Assembly: GCA_903813345.2 (NCBI GenBank)
Contig: CAIIXF020000001.1
Coordinates: 10,579,598 to 10,639,597, forward strand
Direction: 5' to 3'
DNA: 60,000 nt
Origin: Owenia fusiformis
Taxonomy: Eukaryota > Annelida > Polychaeta > Sabellida > Oweniidae
Shown here: piece by piece, positions 1 through 11,277 of the stretch
Numbering within the stretch: position 1 is the stretch's first letter
Layout: each line of letters starts with the position of its first letter
Notes under the pieces: generated by a model
The model's database searches: none
What the model was told of the DNA's origin: nothing
The model's input: only the letters and a program-made list of their open reading frames with translations
Program-made: the position numbers and the translations under genes

Positions 1-970
1 TGTGATTTTTTCACATATCCCTCTTATTTTTTCAGAAAATGTAGATTATGTAATTACACATACAATGCTAAAATATTATAGCTATATCTTAAATTATCAA
101 TGAGATAAGGTTGCCATGGTAACCTGTATTAAGGGTAGGCAGGTCAATTAAATTATAACATATAAATATCATAATAACTTGATATTTTAATTATTTTAAA
201 GCATGCGGAAATCATGCATTTTTCTAAAAGAGTTTGGTATTGTTACTCTTTGTTTGTTGCTAAACGAATGTTTATATGTGGTCACTATAACATCACAACA
301 AATCACAATAGCATTGTACGACAGAATGGGCCAATTGACATTACATGTTATGAGACACACCAAAAATCAAATTGTCAGATGAGGTTAATGTGGCTGATGC
401 AGAGTGTGACATTAACTGATACATTAGGGAATACAATTAGATTTTCTTTTCTTTTAAGAATAAGTTAGAGGACACTGTCAGAGACATACATGGACTTATT
501 AAGTGCATGGGCAAGGTGTTATATCTGCATAAAGAATCTATAGGTAGTATTGTAAAGAGGAAGGCATGGTCACTGTTGAAGATCATCCACAATCTGGTTG
601 CAAGAAGACCTTGCGGACAGAGAATAATACTACGATAAATTGAGATGTTACTAATGAAAAGATAGCTATCCCACTGTATAAATTATCAAACAGGGGCAAC
701 AGGGGTATGGAACAGATCAATGAATAGTTGGCAATGACTGGAAGATGCGTTTGGTCTGCTTAAAATAGGTACCGAGGAATGATTAAATTAACATATTTAT
801 CTATTTTAGACGTTATAATTTAACCGACCTGCCTACCCTAAATACAGGTTACCATGGCAACCTTATTTCAAAATTAATTTAAGATATAGCTAAAATAGTT
901 TAGCATCGTATGTGTAATTACATAATCTACATGTTCTGAAAAAATGAAAGGGATATGTGAAAAAATCACA
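1..970. mobile_element. Tc1-like DNA transposon relic with long terminal inverted repeats
   Basis: The first ~165 bases reappear as a near-exact reverse complement at about 805-970, so this is a transposon with long inverted repeats; its left tip may lie outside the window. Between the arms, around 568-640, the + strand can be read as VTVEDHPQSGCKKTLRT, which resembles the linker after the helix-turn-helix domain of Tc1-family transposases (family pattern SVxDxPRSGRPRxTT). The frame is broken by stops on both sides, so the element is dead. The surviving open frame at 214-468 is too degraded to name. The TA target duplication cannot be checked because the left flank is missing. Confidence 0.75.
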
Positions 971-2446
971 AAGTGAGAGCATTTTTATCAGAATATATGG
1001 ATCGCCCCTTGTATAACCCCTTGAATGGTCTAATTCACTACCGTCCTCAAAAACCGATCATTTAAAATATTTTGTTCAAAATACCATCATGTCACGACTT
1101 AAGAGCATTTTGTTCTTCACGATTTGCTGTAGAGGTGATATGACGTCGTATTTCTCTATTATTGTAAAAAAACTAATACCAGATCGATGTAGTCTTATAT
1201 ATGACGTGTTGAATGTCAGATGTTTTTGGATGGTATCTGCTCCAGTGATTTTGCATTTAATCATGAAACGCTCATCACAAGACACCTCGAAACAAACATT
1301 ATCCTCCTTGAGGAAAAATGTTTCACAATATGTTATGCCTTACGGCAAAATAAAGATACATTCCTGGGACGACTTTTTTGCATCTTAAGATTTTAGAAAA
1401 ACAATTAATTCACAAAAGTACAGTTGAATAACATACTGGAAAACGTATCCACATATAACACGATGACTCGCAGTTTAAATAACAGTTTACTGGGGTTTTG
1501 TTACATATCAATGTAACATTTTCGAAGGGAAACTTACATGCTCCCTGTACGTTGACAGATTTACTGAAATGTATCGTGTATTGCATTGAGTTTTGCTTCA
1601 CTGCGCCCACTATTATCTATCTTTGCCTATAGTGGTTTTTTGCCAACAATATTCTACAAACTGCTTGATGAATCAATTCTATGTCTGGTAGAACACTAGA
1701 AATAAATGTAAAATGTATTTTACGTTCAGAAATATGGAATTAAACCCACGTCCTCCATTTGCAACTTAGCTGTACCCTGTTTCCCTTTTAAACGTGGTCA
1801 CGTGGTAGGGTAGTGTGATTATAAAACACTCATGACAATGTTGCAATTTTTAACTGAACAGTAAAATTTGGTAGAAATAAGCTATTGTTCGCAAAATCGA
1901 TGAAAATTGAAAAGGCGTTTTTGACCCCCATGTCACATAAATGGTTATATCTTGAGCCAGGGTTGTTGAAAATTGTTCTATTATATATCATTTTGTTGCA
2001 AATTAAATTATCTTTAAAATGCTACATGTTAAAAATGAATATTTATCAGAAATAATGGCTAGGGGGTGGGTTTGTTTTGGCCAACCCTGTAGTATATCAT
2101 GGTTCCTTTATTCCAAAAATGAATAAATAAAAATGATTCCTAGACTGTATTGTGTCTCTTTAATGCATTAAATTAATTAGATTAAATGCAAAGGGGTTAT
2201 ATAAACGGGATGTTTTGGAAAAGGGTTTATTTCGAGGGAAATGCACACATTTCCCGAGGGATAAACCCTGTATCCAAAACTGACCGTACATAACAGATGG
2301 GTCACATCTCGGTATATCTTACTTTTTAAGGGTCCAACATTTAAAAATGGATCATTGGTATTCTAAAAAGATATTGAAATAGCCCCTTACATTAATCTCC
2401 GTGAGAAATTACTTCTTGAACGTGATATTTATGGTTTGTTTTTTAG
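971..2446. other. Non-coding stretch: probable last intron of the first array gene, with a repeat copy
   Basis: No exon is supported here, and I could not find the 21-nt micro-exon expected upstream of the exon at 2447, so it probably lies left of the window. Bases ~1605-1797 match the reverse complement of ~42350-42530, a repeat with one end near CCATTTGCAACTTAGC. Bases ~1990-2100 resemble ~23390-23480; both end in a GGCC(A/C)ACCCTG-like transposon terminus. Confidence 0.5.
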
Positions 2447-2649
2447 AAATTATCAAGGAAGTACGGCCGTTTGTAATAGAAACTGAAACTGAGACAACAC
2501 CACCAGTCCCAGAAACCTCAACACCAGAAGTCACAACAGTAGAAGAATATATTTCTACAAAGAAACAAAAAAATAAAAATAAAAAAAATAAAAGAACGAC
2601 TACAACTACAACTACAACTACGACTACGACTACGCCACCGGCTGCTTGA
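2447..2649 (+). CDS. Last exon of array gene 1 (secreted Thr-rich protein), 5' part outside the window
   Basis: A TTTTTTAG acceptor precedes an exon that completes a split Lys codon and reads KIIKEVRPFVIETETE, aligning residue for residue with the last exons of the downstream copies (KFIEVVQPFVLEAD, KLIKELNPFILETT). It then runs through a Thr/Pro/Glu-rich section (TPPVPETSTPEVTTVEE), a Lys/Asn-rich stretch, thirteen consecutive Thr, and PPAA-stop. A long Thr run after a secreted core suggests a mucin-like O-glycosylated tail (inference). The signal-peptide exon, exon 2 and micro-exon are not found inside the window. AATAAA follows at 2688. It is the longest tail in the family; (ACT/ACG) codon repeats suggest microsatellite expansion. 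Function unknown. Confidence 0.72.
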
Positions 2650-2687
2650 AGTAGATTTCTAGCTGTGTTATGAATGTATGCATTTAT

Positions 2688-2693
2688 AATAAA
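2688..2693 (+). terminator. Polyadenylation signal of array gene 1
   Basis: AATAAA lies 39 bases after the stop codon. The same signal in the same sequence context (ATAATAAAGG) occurs after array gene 2 at 9996. Confidence 0.7.
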
Positions 2694-4034
2694 GGAACTT
2701 GTTTTTGGAATATAAATATATGTTTCGTCGATACGATGAATTTCCCTTTTGAATCACCAGAATAGGAATTGGACATGGTTGGCACGCTTAATTGCGTCCA
2801 ATGATACCACGTACCCTGAACAAAGAACCTATAGCTAGTAAAACAGAAACTTACATTTGTAAGGGTCTGTAAAGACATATATTTCATCTTTTCCGGTATT
2901 ATAAGATGGAGGATTTTTATTTTTTTTCTAGAATGCATTTTATTTGATAATTGATTTATATCTAATATGACATCCCTTTGTTGTTTTTATTTAAAACATA
3001 GATTTTCATACATATCCTTCTCATCCATGATAATTAACAAATACTGCGATTATATGATCTAGTGCAAATATTTGACCTTTGATTTTTAGGATCAGAAAAA
3101 CATGAATGGGCATTTATTGCGTTTTCCTTATTTCAATATGTGTTCTGTTTATATGGTTATAAATAAGAAATAGATCTATTACATATTAAGTGAGCATTGC
3201 AATATTAAAATATGCGTGCCAAGATATCCAATATCCAAGGAATAGTGACTTATTTCATTTTGAAAGAAGTCGTTTTTCAGAGCAGAAATGCTTTGTAGTA
3301 AATTATGTATTTCTGACAATGATCGCCCCATGACATCAATATTCCATCTTTTAATGCAAGTTGGATGTAGTGTTGTGTTTTTGTTCATAAGTATGACTCT
3401 AACGATTGCCCCTTAGGTGCAACTTCATGATCAGTGTCCATTTGGGAACTTTCTAATATCCTGCCATCATGCCATGTATTCCACCAATTTAGCCTCCTGG
3501 TGTTGAAATGGTAAATGCCTACTCGCATCTGGGTTATTCATTCTACATACAACCCGTAGTCCTTTTAGACTAATTGTAGTTGAGGAATGTTCTAAAAGAA
3601 AATTTGGAGGTATCGGAAATAGTCAAGTTACATTTTCTCCCCCATTACTATTTTTTCTTTACAGGTAATGAAAATAGAAATTCAAACATATAGAGTCTTT
3701 AACAGGACGGTAAGCCCACGGGGGAAAGATTCCCAAACTTATGGAGGGGAGTGTATAATATCATAAGTTGTTCCAATAAGTATAGAATGAAAGAAGCAAA
3801 TTAATTAACGAATCATAGATAACCCCATTATTGGGTCCATAATAGGGTATCATTATATGTCATTACAATATAAGGTTGCTACAGTTAATTTCATTTTGTA
3901 AACATAAGACGTTGGGATAGTGTGCAGGTTTCCACATCCTTGGAAAGTATCTTATTAGTCGTACCAATATACAATTTTCTATGTTTGCTGGTTTGTCCGT
4001 GACCATTCGACAAACAGTAATAATACTAACACAC

Positions 4035-4115
4035 TAGTCTTACTTCAAGACCTTGGACTATCTACTTTAACAACCTGTGTTGTTGAGCCAGGTCCACAGT
4101 CTTGAGGAAAGACTA
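4035..4115. mobile_element. Short inverted-repeat element (TAGTCTT family), copy 1
   Basis: TAGTCTTACTTCAAGACC at the left is matched by its imperfect reverse complement ending GAGGAAAGACTA at the right. A second copy is at 40575-40661. Confidence 0.5.
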
Positions 4116-4349
4116 CTTACACATATATTTCGTCCATTTATTCAGTGTTAGTGTGTAATAAAATATGATGAAGCAATACTCGACAACATTTAGATATCAA
4201 TCATGAGAAAAAACTAAATGATGTAAAAAGCGCATTTATTATTCTAGTAAACAGTAAACATATTTCAATTTTGGATACTTACTAGTGAAAACCTGACCAA
4301 TTAAAAAGGATAATTAGGAAAACAATATTTCTTAGTAATGACTTAATGA

Positions 4350-4357
4350 TTTATAAG
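4350..4357 (+). promoter_or_regulatory. TATA-like box of array gene 2
   Basis: TTTATAAG lies about 55 bases upstream of the ATG at 4409, which would place a start of transcription near 4380. No 5' UTR intron is needed for this copy. Spacing and motif only; not proven. Confidence 0.35.
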
Positions 4358-4408
4358 AAGAAAAATCAACTGAACATTTTCCAATAAACAGGGCTAATTA
4401 AGAACAAA

Positions 4409-7400
4409 ATGAACCCTGAGTGTTGCACACTCGTATTACTTTGCTTGTTCTTAACAACAACGCATGCGGCTAAAGATAAAAGCAATACCACCACACCAAT
4501 TGCAACGACAGTTCCCGAGGATAAAGAAGATATAATCAAGATACGTGTTCCAGGGCAACGACGAGCTAACCGAATTATTCCTGATAGTGAATTTAAATTC
4601 AGGGTGAGTATATAAAAGTTTGAGCCAAATCTCCATTAATGCAATCTGGCAATGATAAAATTCTTGAAATTCTTGAAATCTTGTTAATTCTTGTTTTTTT
4701 TTCGTGAGAGCTTAAGGGATTTGCATATTAAACCTTTAATGACCTACCTTTCCTTCTTTTTTAATAGCCTCCCGTTATTTGAATTCAGTGAAACGTTTTC
4801 CACAATAAAAACTTTGATATATACAGTTATGTTATTTAAATCATTTCCCACGACTTTTTCAATTTCCCAAGCCTTGGGCCAAATCTCCATTGATTCAATC
4901 AGGCAATGATGAAATTCTTTAAATTCTTCTAATCTCGTTAATTTTGTTTTTTTCGGGAGATTTTAAGAGATCTGCATATTTAACCTCCAATGACTTACTT
5001 TTCCTTGTTTTAAATAGCATATTTGAATTCAATGAAAAGTGTTCCACATTGATAAAATTCATAAAAACTTGGTTTATTCGTTCGACAACGTAAATTTTCA
5101 TGATTTATCACAATGCATTTTACATGTAAGGGAACATGGGGCAAAGCGGCCCAAAAAATTTAATTTTAAGTTGTTCTGTACGGGGTATTCTCGTATCTGT
5201 CAATGATCGCGCACTTTGATGTTCCACTTTATTAATGGTTTGTGGTTTACATTTTTCGAGTGTTTTATACTTTCCTAGGACTATCTTCTGTGATTTTTTA
5301 ATGGTCAAAGATATTGTCGAGAGTGGGGCAAAACGGCCCATGGGTGGGGCAAAACGGCCCATCCTCTGTTACATGGGTTTTGAAACCAAAATTAATCAAT
5401 TACAAGACTCGTCCACAAACATCTTATCTCAGACGTTCAAACCTTTGACAGATAAAGCTTTCTTAACCCCTCGATAATTCTAGTCATTCGATATGTGTCG
5501 GAAGGAAATAAGGCACAAGCCAGATGTTAAAATTGTTACATTTGAAAACCAATTGTTCTTGCACAATAAGATTTTTGTATGTTATAACATGTGTGGGCCG
5601 TTTTGCCCCAAAAACATGTGAATTTTCAAATAGACGTCATTTTAATTTGCCTAATATTTGAAGCTCGAAATTTTTACAAATAAAGAATAAATGTGCACAC
5701 TCTATGAAAAATGTTAAATCAAAACGATATTCTATTGTTGCCGGATTTTTTAGAGATTCTCGTGAGAGGGGTAATTTCCAAAAAAGAGGGTGAAAAGTAG
5801 AATTACCTCTTACGTAAAGCGAGACGCTGATTGGTTAAAAATGGACGGTCGAGAAGGTGGCAGATATTTCAAAATTCGATTTTGTGACTTTTGAAGAACC
5901 ATCTTTTTATAGTTCAAAAGATATTTCGATGGGCCACTTTGCCCCAGAGGGCCGTTTTGCCCCATGTTCCCCTACTACCCATACTATGGCATTCTTGTTT
6001 TAGGCAATTTCATCCAACACCTTTTGATAAATCATGAAATCAAGTGACTATTGCTTTTAAGTAGTTTTAATATGGGGAAGTCTATGGCAGTCCGGCCCAA
6101 ACAAAACAATTAAAAACAAGTAGTGACATCTATTTATTCAGTTACAGAAACTCCCCTATTGAAGTAAACGAACAGCACGGAATACCACACACCTCGATGC
6201 TCGTTGAGTTCTATCGAAGTTGCACCTTTATTTATTTGATCCATAGATAAAAAATCCGGTGGGAATTATGTCCGATGTGTACATTTCGGCATTTGGAACA
6301 TGTTTTGTAAATGGCCATGTGACCATCGGAAATAGACCAATGAAGGAAAGAACATTTGACAAGGATTAATTATGCCAAATATGATTCTAAACCAATGATG
6401 AATGTTAAGATACATCTTCAGACAGCAGGATTGATTGAGTTTAGTAATGATGTCATTATGTCAGAATATTCAAATAGTCATTCATTTTTATTTCGCTTAA
6501 TAGTATCAAGGGCTTATCTAATACCCGGGGCTCAGTAACCCCCCTATCACACCAAACTAGTTCTTACCCGTTCTTGCCAGTCCTACGAAAACGTCGTAAA
6601 ACCGGCTCAATCTGTCTGTGGTCGGGAAATATGTCTAAAATAATTAGCTACTTCGTTCATAAACAGTCTTCAATTCGTCCATCTCATTCGCAGTTCGTTC
6701 AGGTCGCACCACGTCGGTGTGCAACGTCGTATAACGCGTCCCTTAGTCTAGAAGGTCATCATGACCTGATTACAGAACGGTATGGTCGCTATCGAATTTT
6801 GAATCGATTCAAAATTCTAAATCACATTCCCTGTCCGGGAAAGTCCATGAAGTTCGTAAAAAGACGTAGAACGTTGTAGCTACGTTCATTCCGTTCGCAC
6901 ACAGTTTAAAACCAGTTTTGAAGAACGCAGTGGCAACTTGCTTGGTGTGATAGCTATAATTTTGCTAACTCGCTGATAAATACGTCCCTAATCAGTTTAA
7001 ACCCGTTTGCAATTAGTTCTACCTCGTTCTCAATGCGTCCTCAGACAGTTCAACTCGTTGTAAAAACGTCCCTAGTAGGATTCAAGTACGACGGTTCCGT
7101 TCGTAGTACGTCCAGCTCGTCGTTAGTAGGTTGTCATTCGTTCTAATTGTAAAACGTGACGACCAAGATAACATTTTGAGCATGTTCTAAGTTCTAGAGG
7201 ACCTACCCGTTCAAGTCCCTTCGATGAAGTTTGTAAATAGACCCCAAATGGTTCTAAAGCTCTGGGGGGTTCCCTCCTCTTGTAGTGAAGGGTTAGCTTT
7301 CTCAGACTTAGCTTGGCACCCTTTTCAGCACCGTTTTGCGCTCATTTTACTCTATTTCATTTTGAACATAGGTGGTAGTAATCTGCAGCACATCTTGATT

Positions 7401-9964
7401 TTCTTCTGATTTGATGTGAGTTAGAACTGATGTTCGCGTTGGTGGAAGTCTAGGACGCCTGCAGTTGTATTCATGAGCTTTCATGGGTATCTTTTGCCGC
7501 CATTAGATATAATTTTTGATAATTTCAGATTAATATCGTAGATGGAGTTTTGAAAGTGGAGTTGTTGGGAGAATCAAACTCGGAGATGGAAGAAATATGT
7601 AAGATGTGTGCAATAGTATTAGATTCTCCACCACGGTATCTCGATTCTGTTTCTTATCTAAAGCTAGAGGCCTAGGCTACCTGATGTGTAAACCTAACAA
7701 AAACTCATGGGTTACATTTCTGCAGGACCCGCATGATATGATTTGACACTTATTAATAGAAGTAACTGAACATTACATGGACAATATGATACCGTGGTGG
7801 GGAGTATTGTTAGAAAATAGTTAAAAGTTGTAGTACTCATTCCCATAGACTTGGACATGTTGGACAGTCTTGAAAAAATCCCATGTAAAAGGAAAATTGC
7901 CTTTTAATATTATCTTTTGATTTTGGATTTTTCGTACTACTTAAAATAGGTGAGATGCCATTTTCTTTGATGTTTTTACCTTGAAGTAACTCGTAATGCC
8001 CTTTACAATGATGCGCAACACTTGTACCTGATATATCTGCATTTTACAGAGCGGTTCGAAAAACGCCAATACTTAATTTTGCTATAATTTTTTAAGCATT
8101 CTCTAGAGTTGCTGAATAAGTTATTCTCGAAATGTCGTTACTGCATAAGTGAAATAATCTTCTCTTCTGTTTTAGTGTTCGACATGATTAGAAAGAGTAA
8201 GTGCACTTTTACTACATAGTAGCCTGATTTGTTTGATAAAACTGAGTCAGCAATAGTAAACTTAAAAATGTATGCTCTATGTGGATCTAGGCTGTAATAT
8301 CGTTACCTTCTAAGGATCCAATGCAAAAGATCGGTTTTTGGTGTTCATTTCATACTTTTTTTTATCAAAGAACAACTTTTTCAACAGTATTTGAGTCTGG
8401 CCATGGGAAAACCAGTCTTATAACAAAAATTAAAATTGTGCTACAGAGCCAAAAATGTGCCCAAGATTAAGAGGAAATGTGCTAAATTCAAATCCGACTT
8501 TTTGGTCTGTGTGAAAAATTGTTAAGACATAATTAAGCCATGGCTCATTTGAAAGGTCGCTTTGTGCTTTTTATAACATAAACAAAAATCAGAATATTGA
8601 AAAATCTGTGATAAGATCCCTTTTCCTCTGGCCTGGCTCATTTACAATTTCATACAACTGCATGTATTATGTATGGGTATATACACGCCCAATTCTCAAC
8701 ACGTCATACAAACGCAAGTGAACGACGGGCTTTTGGCACCAAGTTTGTAACTACTCATTTATTTCAACGTTTTGACAGAATATGGGCCTTTCCCCTAAGA
8801 AAAACCGTCCATGCTACGCAGAGATGCCTCTAGTATAGCTACGTCTCAATATTTTTTTGAATACGTTCTAGAACTTCTCAAATTTTCTAGAAAGCACGGC
8901 AATTTCTTGAAAAATTACAACAAAATCCATCATATTTTGGTCATCTTCATCCACGGCGTTGCTATGGTAACAAAGTATAGATATGCCATATTTACTTTGT
9001 TACCATAGCAACGCTGTTACGGATTCAGAATTGCCGACTTATATATCCTGATTGCATTATCTATACTATTACCTTCCATTTGATGTAAATTTCATCAAAA
9101 TCTGGGTACTATGACGGAAATAGAGGCCAAACATTGAAAAGAGCATCTAAAAGTGGGGGTGGTATATTTAATTGGTTACCATACCAACGCCGTCGCGGAT
9201 TCAGAATTCCATTTTTCTTTATCAGTATCACTTCTAGTCTATGAAAGCATGTGTCGCTTAGTTGCCTCTAAAAAGGACACGGAACCTCTTATTAGGACTT
9301 TTGATCCCAGACTATTAGAAGAAGGACATATGAGCTACAACATCATGGTGCACGTCGTACACACACTTCAAGTCGTACACTTCCAACTGAAATTAATTTA
9401 ATTTCTCTGAATTCTTTCATTTGTTTTGGAAAATGAAGGGCCTGGATGATGCATAATCATTTTATTAATAATATAGTCATTATTGAGACGTAGCGATACC
9501 AGAGGCAACTCTGCGTAGCATGGGCAATGTTTCTATGAGGGATAAAGTCCCATCTGTCATCACGTTGAAATGAGTATTTGCAAACTAAGCGCCAAAAGCA
9601 CGTCGTCCACTTCCGTTTGTACGACGTGTTGAGAATGGGGCGTGATATACAGACTCTGAATTATCCACACTTCATATACCCACACGTTATGGACCCAGAA
9701 ACCTAATATAAGTAGTAATGGAATAAAACGAATTATTTAGCCAATGGCCATGCAATCCAAAATAAACAAAATTATACGGAAAGTATGGCCCCTTACATTT
9801 GTTTTCACTGGTAACATGGAAAAACATGATAAGTATGCTCTCTGTTTTTAGAATTTATCGAAGTAGTTCAGCCGTTTGTATTAGAGGCTGATACAACAAC
9901 ACTTGTTCCAGAAACTTCAACAAAAAAGAAGCCAACAAATAAGAGAAAACCGACCACTTCATGA
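4409..9964 (+). CDS. Array gene 2: small secreted protein, four exons, 132 aa
   Basis: Coding exons are 4409-4603, 7529-7598, 8176-8196 (21 nt) and 9852-9964, joined in phases 0, 1, 1 to one frame of exactly 133 codons. Residues 1-21 (MNPECCTLVLLCLFLTTTHA...) are a signal peptide, followed by a Thr-rich patch (NTTTPIATT), an acidic stretch (PEDKED), a basic site (GQRRANR) and EFKFR at the exon 1 end. Exon 2 gives INIVDGVLKVELLG plus an acidic end; the micro-exon gives LFDMIRK; exon 4 gives KFIEVVQPFVLEAD, then Thr-rich and Lys-rich sequence ending KRKPTTS. The donor AGGGTGAGTATAT is shared with gene 3. AATAAA follows at 9996. Introns hold several transposons. I do not recognise the family. 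Secretion is a firm inference; hormone, antimicrobial or matrix roles are all possible. Confidence 0.8.
4620..5075. repeat. Two-copy direct repeat in intron 1 of array gene 2
   Basis: About 200 bases at 4620-4830 (from GCCAAATCTCCATT, after a one-base difference) recur at 4874-5075 with roughly 80% identity, in direct orientation. Both lie in the first intron; no coding content. Confidence 0.6.
5129..5972. mobile_element. TA-flanked MITE with GGGGCAAAACGGCCC ends
   Basis: The left end AGGGAACATGGGGCAAAGCG is the reverse complement of the right end (CGTTTTGCCCCATGTTCCCC), and both are flanked by TA, the target of Tc1/mariner elements. Internal copies of GGGGCAAAACGGCCCAT sit near 5325-5361 and again near 5588. 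No transposase frame; the short open frames inside are meaningless. It lies in intron 1 of array gene 2. Confidence 0.75.
6544..7257 (+). mobile_element. CpG-rich CTATCACACC-ended repeat, copy 1 (3'-truncated)
   Basis: Starts CTATCACACCAAACTAGTTC and is closely similar to 14232-15016 over about 700 bases; the last ~100 bases and right inverted repeat are missing. The element is packed with CGTTC, ACGTCC and GTTCG words, unlike the AT-rich surroundings, and appears built from short degenerate subrepeats. An internal GGTGTGATAG near 6938-6955 repeats the terminal motif. It ends 270 bases before exon 2 of array gene 2. Confidence 0.7.
8684..9644. mobile_element. MITE with ~170-base inverted repeats and a central hairpin
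   Basis: CACGCCCAATTCTCAACACG at the left is mirrored by CGTGTTGAGAATGGGGCGTG at the right, and similarity of the two arms continues inward to about 8860 and 9480. Both outer flanks read TATA-like. Inside, 8952-9022 is a near-perfect palindrome around GTTGCTATGGTAACAAAGTA, with a third copy of GGTTACCATACCAACGC near 9173. No transposase. It lies in intron 3 of array gene 2. Confidence 0.75.
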
Positions 9965-11277
9965 GCTGCTTGTCATTGATTCTTCATGCTTTCATAATAA
10001 AGGAAAATTATTTTTAGAATATAGATGTATGTTTGATTTTCTGTTTCTCGCATATTTAGGGGGAGGGGGCGGGAATTATATGTCAAAAATAGAATTTCAC
10101 TCAGCTTCAACACTATTCATCGATGCAGTGAATTTTTATTTTGCGTCACAGGAAAGAAATTGAATAAGGTTAGCAAGCTTTATTGCCTCCATTGATACCC
10201 CGTTTATCCCTGAACAAATAATTATCTTGATTTAAAGGGTGACGCATATCGTTTAGCAAATCGAACGCTCGTTTCTGGTGTTGCTCACCGTTTAGTATAA
10301 AAGGCCCGATCCCGGAATAATACTCAAGGGTTCACAGGCTCGAGGTCGTTGTGTCAACACCTCTAACTGTTATATAGCATAAGTATATTATAGATCGTCA
10401 CATATTTATAAAACGGTGATTTTTATTTTGACAAATCAATTCCACATTTATGGGTGAAGTTTCAGGATCTTCTATTTGTGTATAATAAGGAAAAATTGAC
10501 ATCTAAATTTCCCCATAACGTAATAGCACACAGCTTGGTATATGAAATATCCTATAAATGAAACAAAGCAGTTCTAATACAAGGATTTATATTGGCTGTT
10601 GTACATATTCTTTGAACGCAATCACTCTATGGATAATGTTTTCAAAATCATTATAAACGGATTACTATATCTCAAAGACAATTTCAATAAACTGGATTTT
10701 ACAGAACTCCCCTTATTTCTTAAAAATGGACTGATCCAGTCGATTCGCCTGGAGCCGCCATATTGTTTTTATACGGGATGCTTATCGGAACCCTTTAAGA
10801 ACAAACTTAAAATTCTAAAATGCTCTTTGGACCGTATGTAACAATATATTTCATCATTCCCGGTATTAAATGATGCACTATTTTTATTTTGTTTAAAAAA
10901 ATGTTTTATTCACTTATTGACACTTAACATGACTTCCCGGCATTGTATTGTTATAGTTTTAACAGATGAGCATGATAAATTTTAATCACGGAAAAAATAT
11001 GTAATATAATCTGTTAATTAAATAATTAGATATGCAATCTCATATACATATTGCCATGAATAACATGTTGACATGCCTTGCGTTATTTGCCTTTATAGGA
11101 ACCCTGTCAGTGTGCTAATTTTAATTAGTATTTTGGATTATAAGCACTTGCGATACTTCTATATACGATTAACTCTATGATAAATGCAAAAGTTCGCTGT
11201 TGTAGTTATAATTATTACAGTAACAACATTGTAAAGTTGTATTTTAAAGTCATACACAAATCAGTATCACGTACAGA
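9965..11277. other. Spacer between array genes 2 and 3
   Basis: It holds the 3' UTR with AATAAA at 9996, then sequence alignable with the flank of array gene 1 (for example 10142-10215 with 2755-2825, and 10843-10940 with 2870-2965). No gene or transposon termini are evident; a TATATA-like run lies near 11158. The open frames at 9903-10163 and 10599-10841 have no support as genes. Confidence 0.5.
9996..10001 (+). terminator. Polyadenylation signal of array gene 2
   Basis: AATAAA lies 31 bases after the stop codon, in the same context (ATAATAAAGG) as the signal of array gene 1. Confidence 0.7.

Larger units (their letters stand above)
2694..4408. other. Spacer between array genes 1 and 2, containing duplicated flank and MITE remains
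   Basis: The region after the poly(A) signal (to about 3000) is alignable with that after gene 2 (about 10002-10960), marking a segmental tandem duplication. Bases ~3560-3753 are the right arm of the CACTCCCC-ended repeat (complete copies at 21282 and 30954), here ending GGAGGGGAGTG followed by TA. A short inverted-repeat element is at 4035-4115. Nothing coding is seen. Confidence 0.6.

Noticed and set aside
1076-2400. Upstream exons of array gene 1 inside the window
   Set aside because: I looked for a 21-nt exon with the aromatic-Asp core between AG and GTAAG/GTGAG sites and found none; they probably lie left of base 1.
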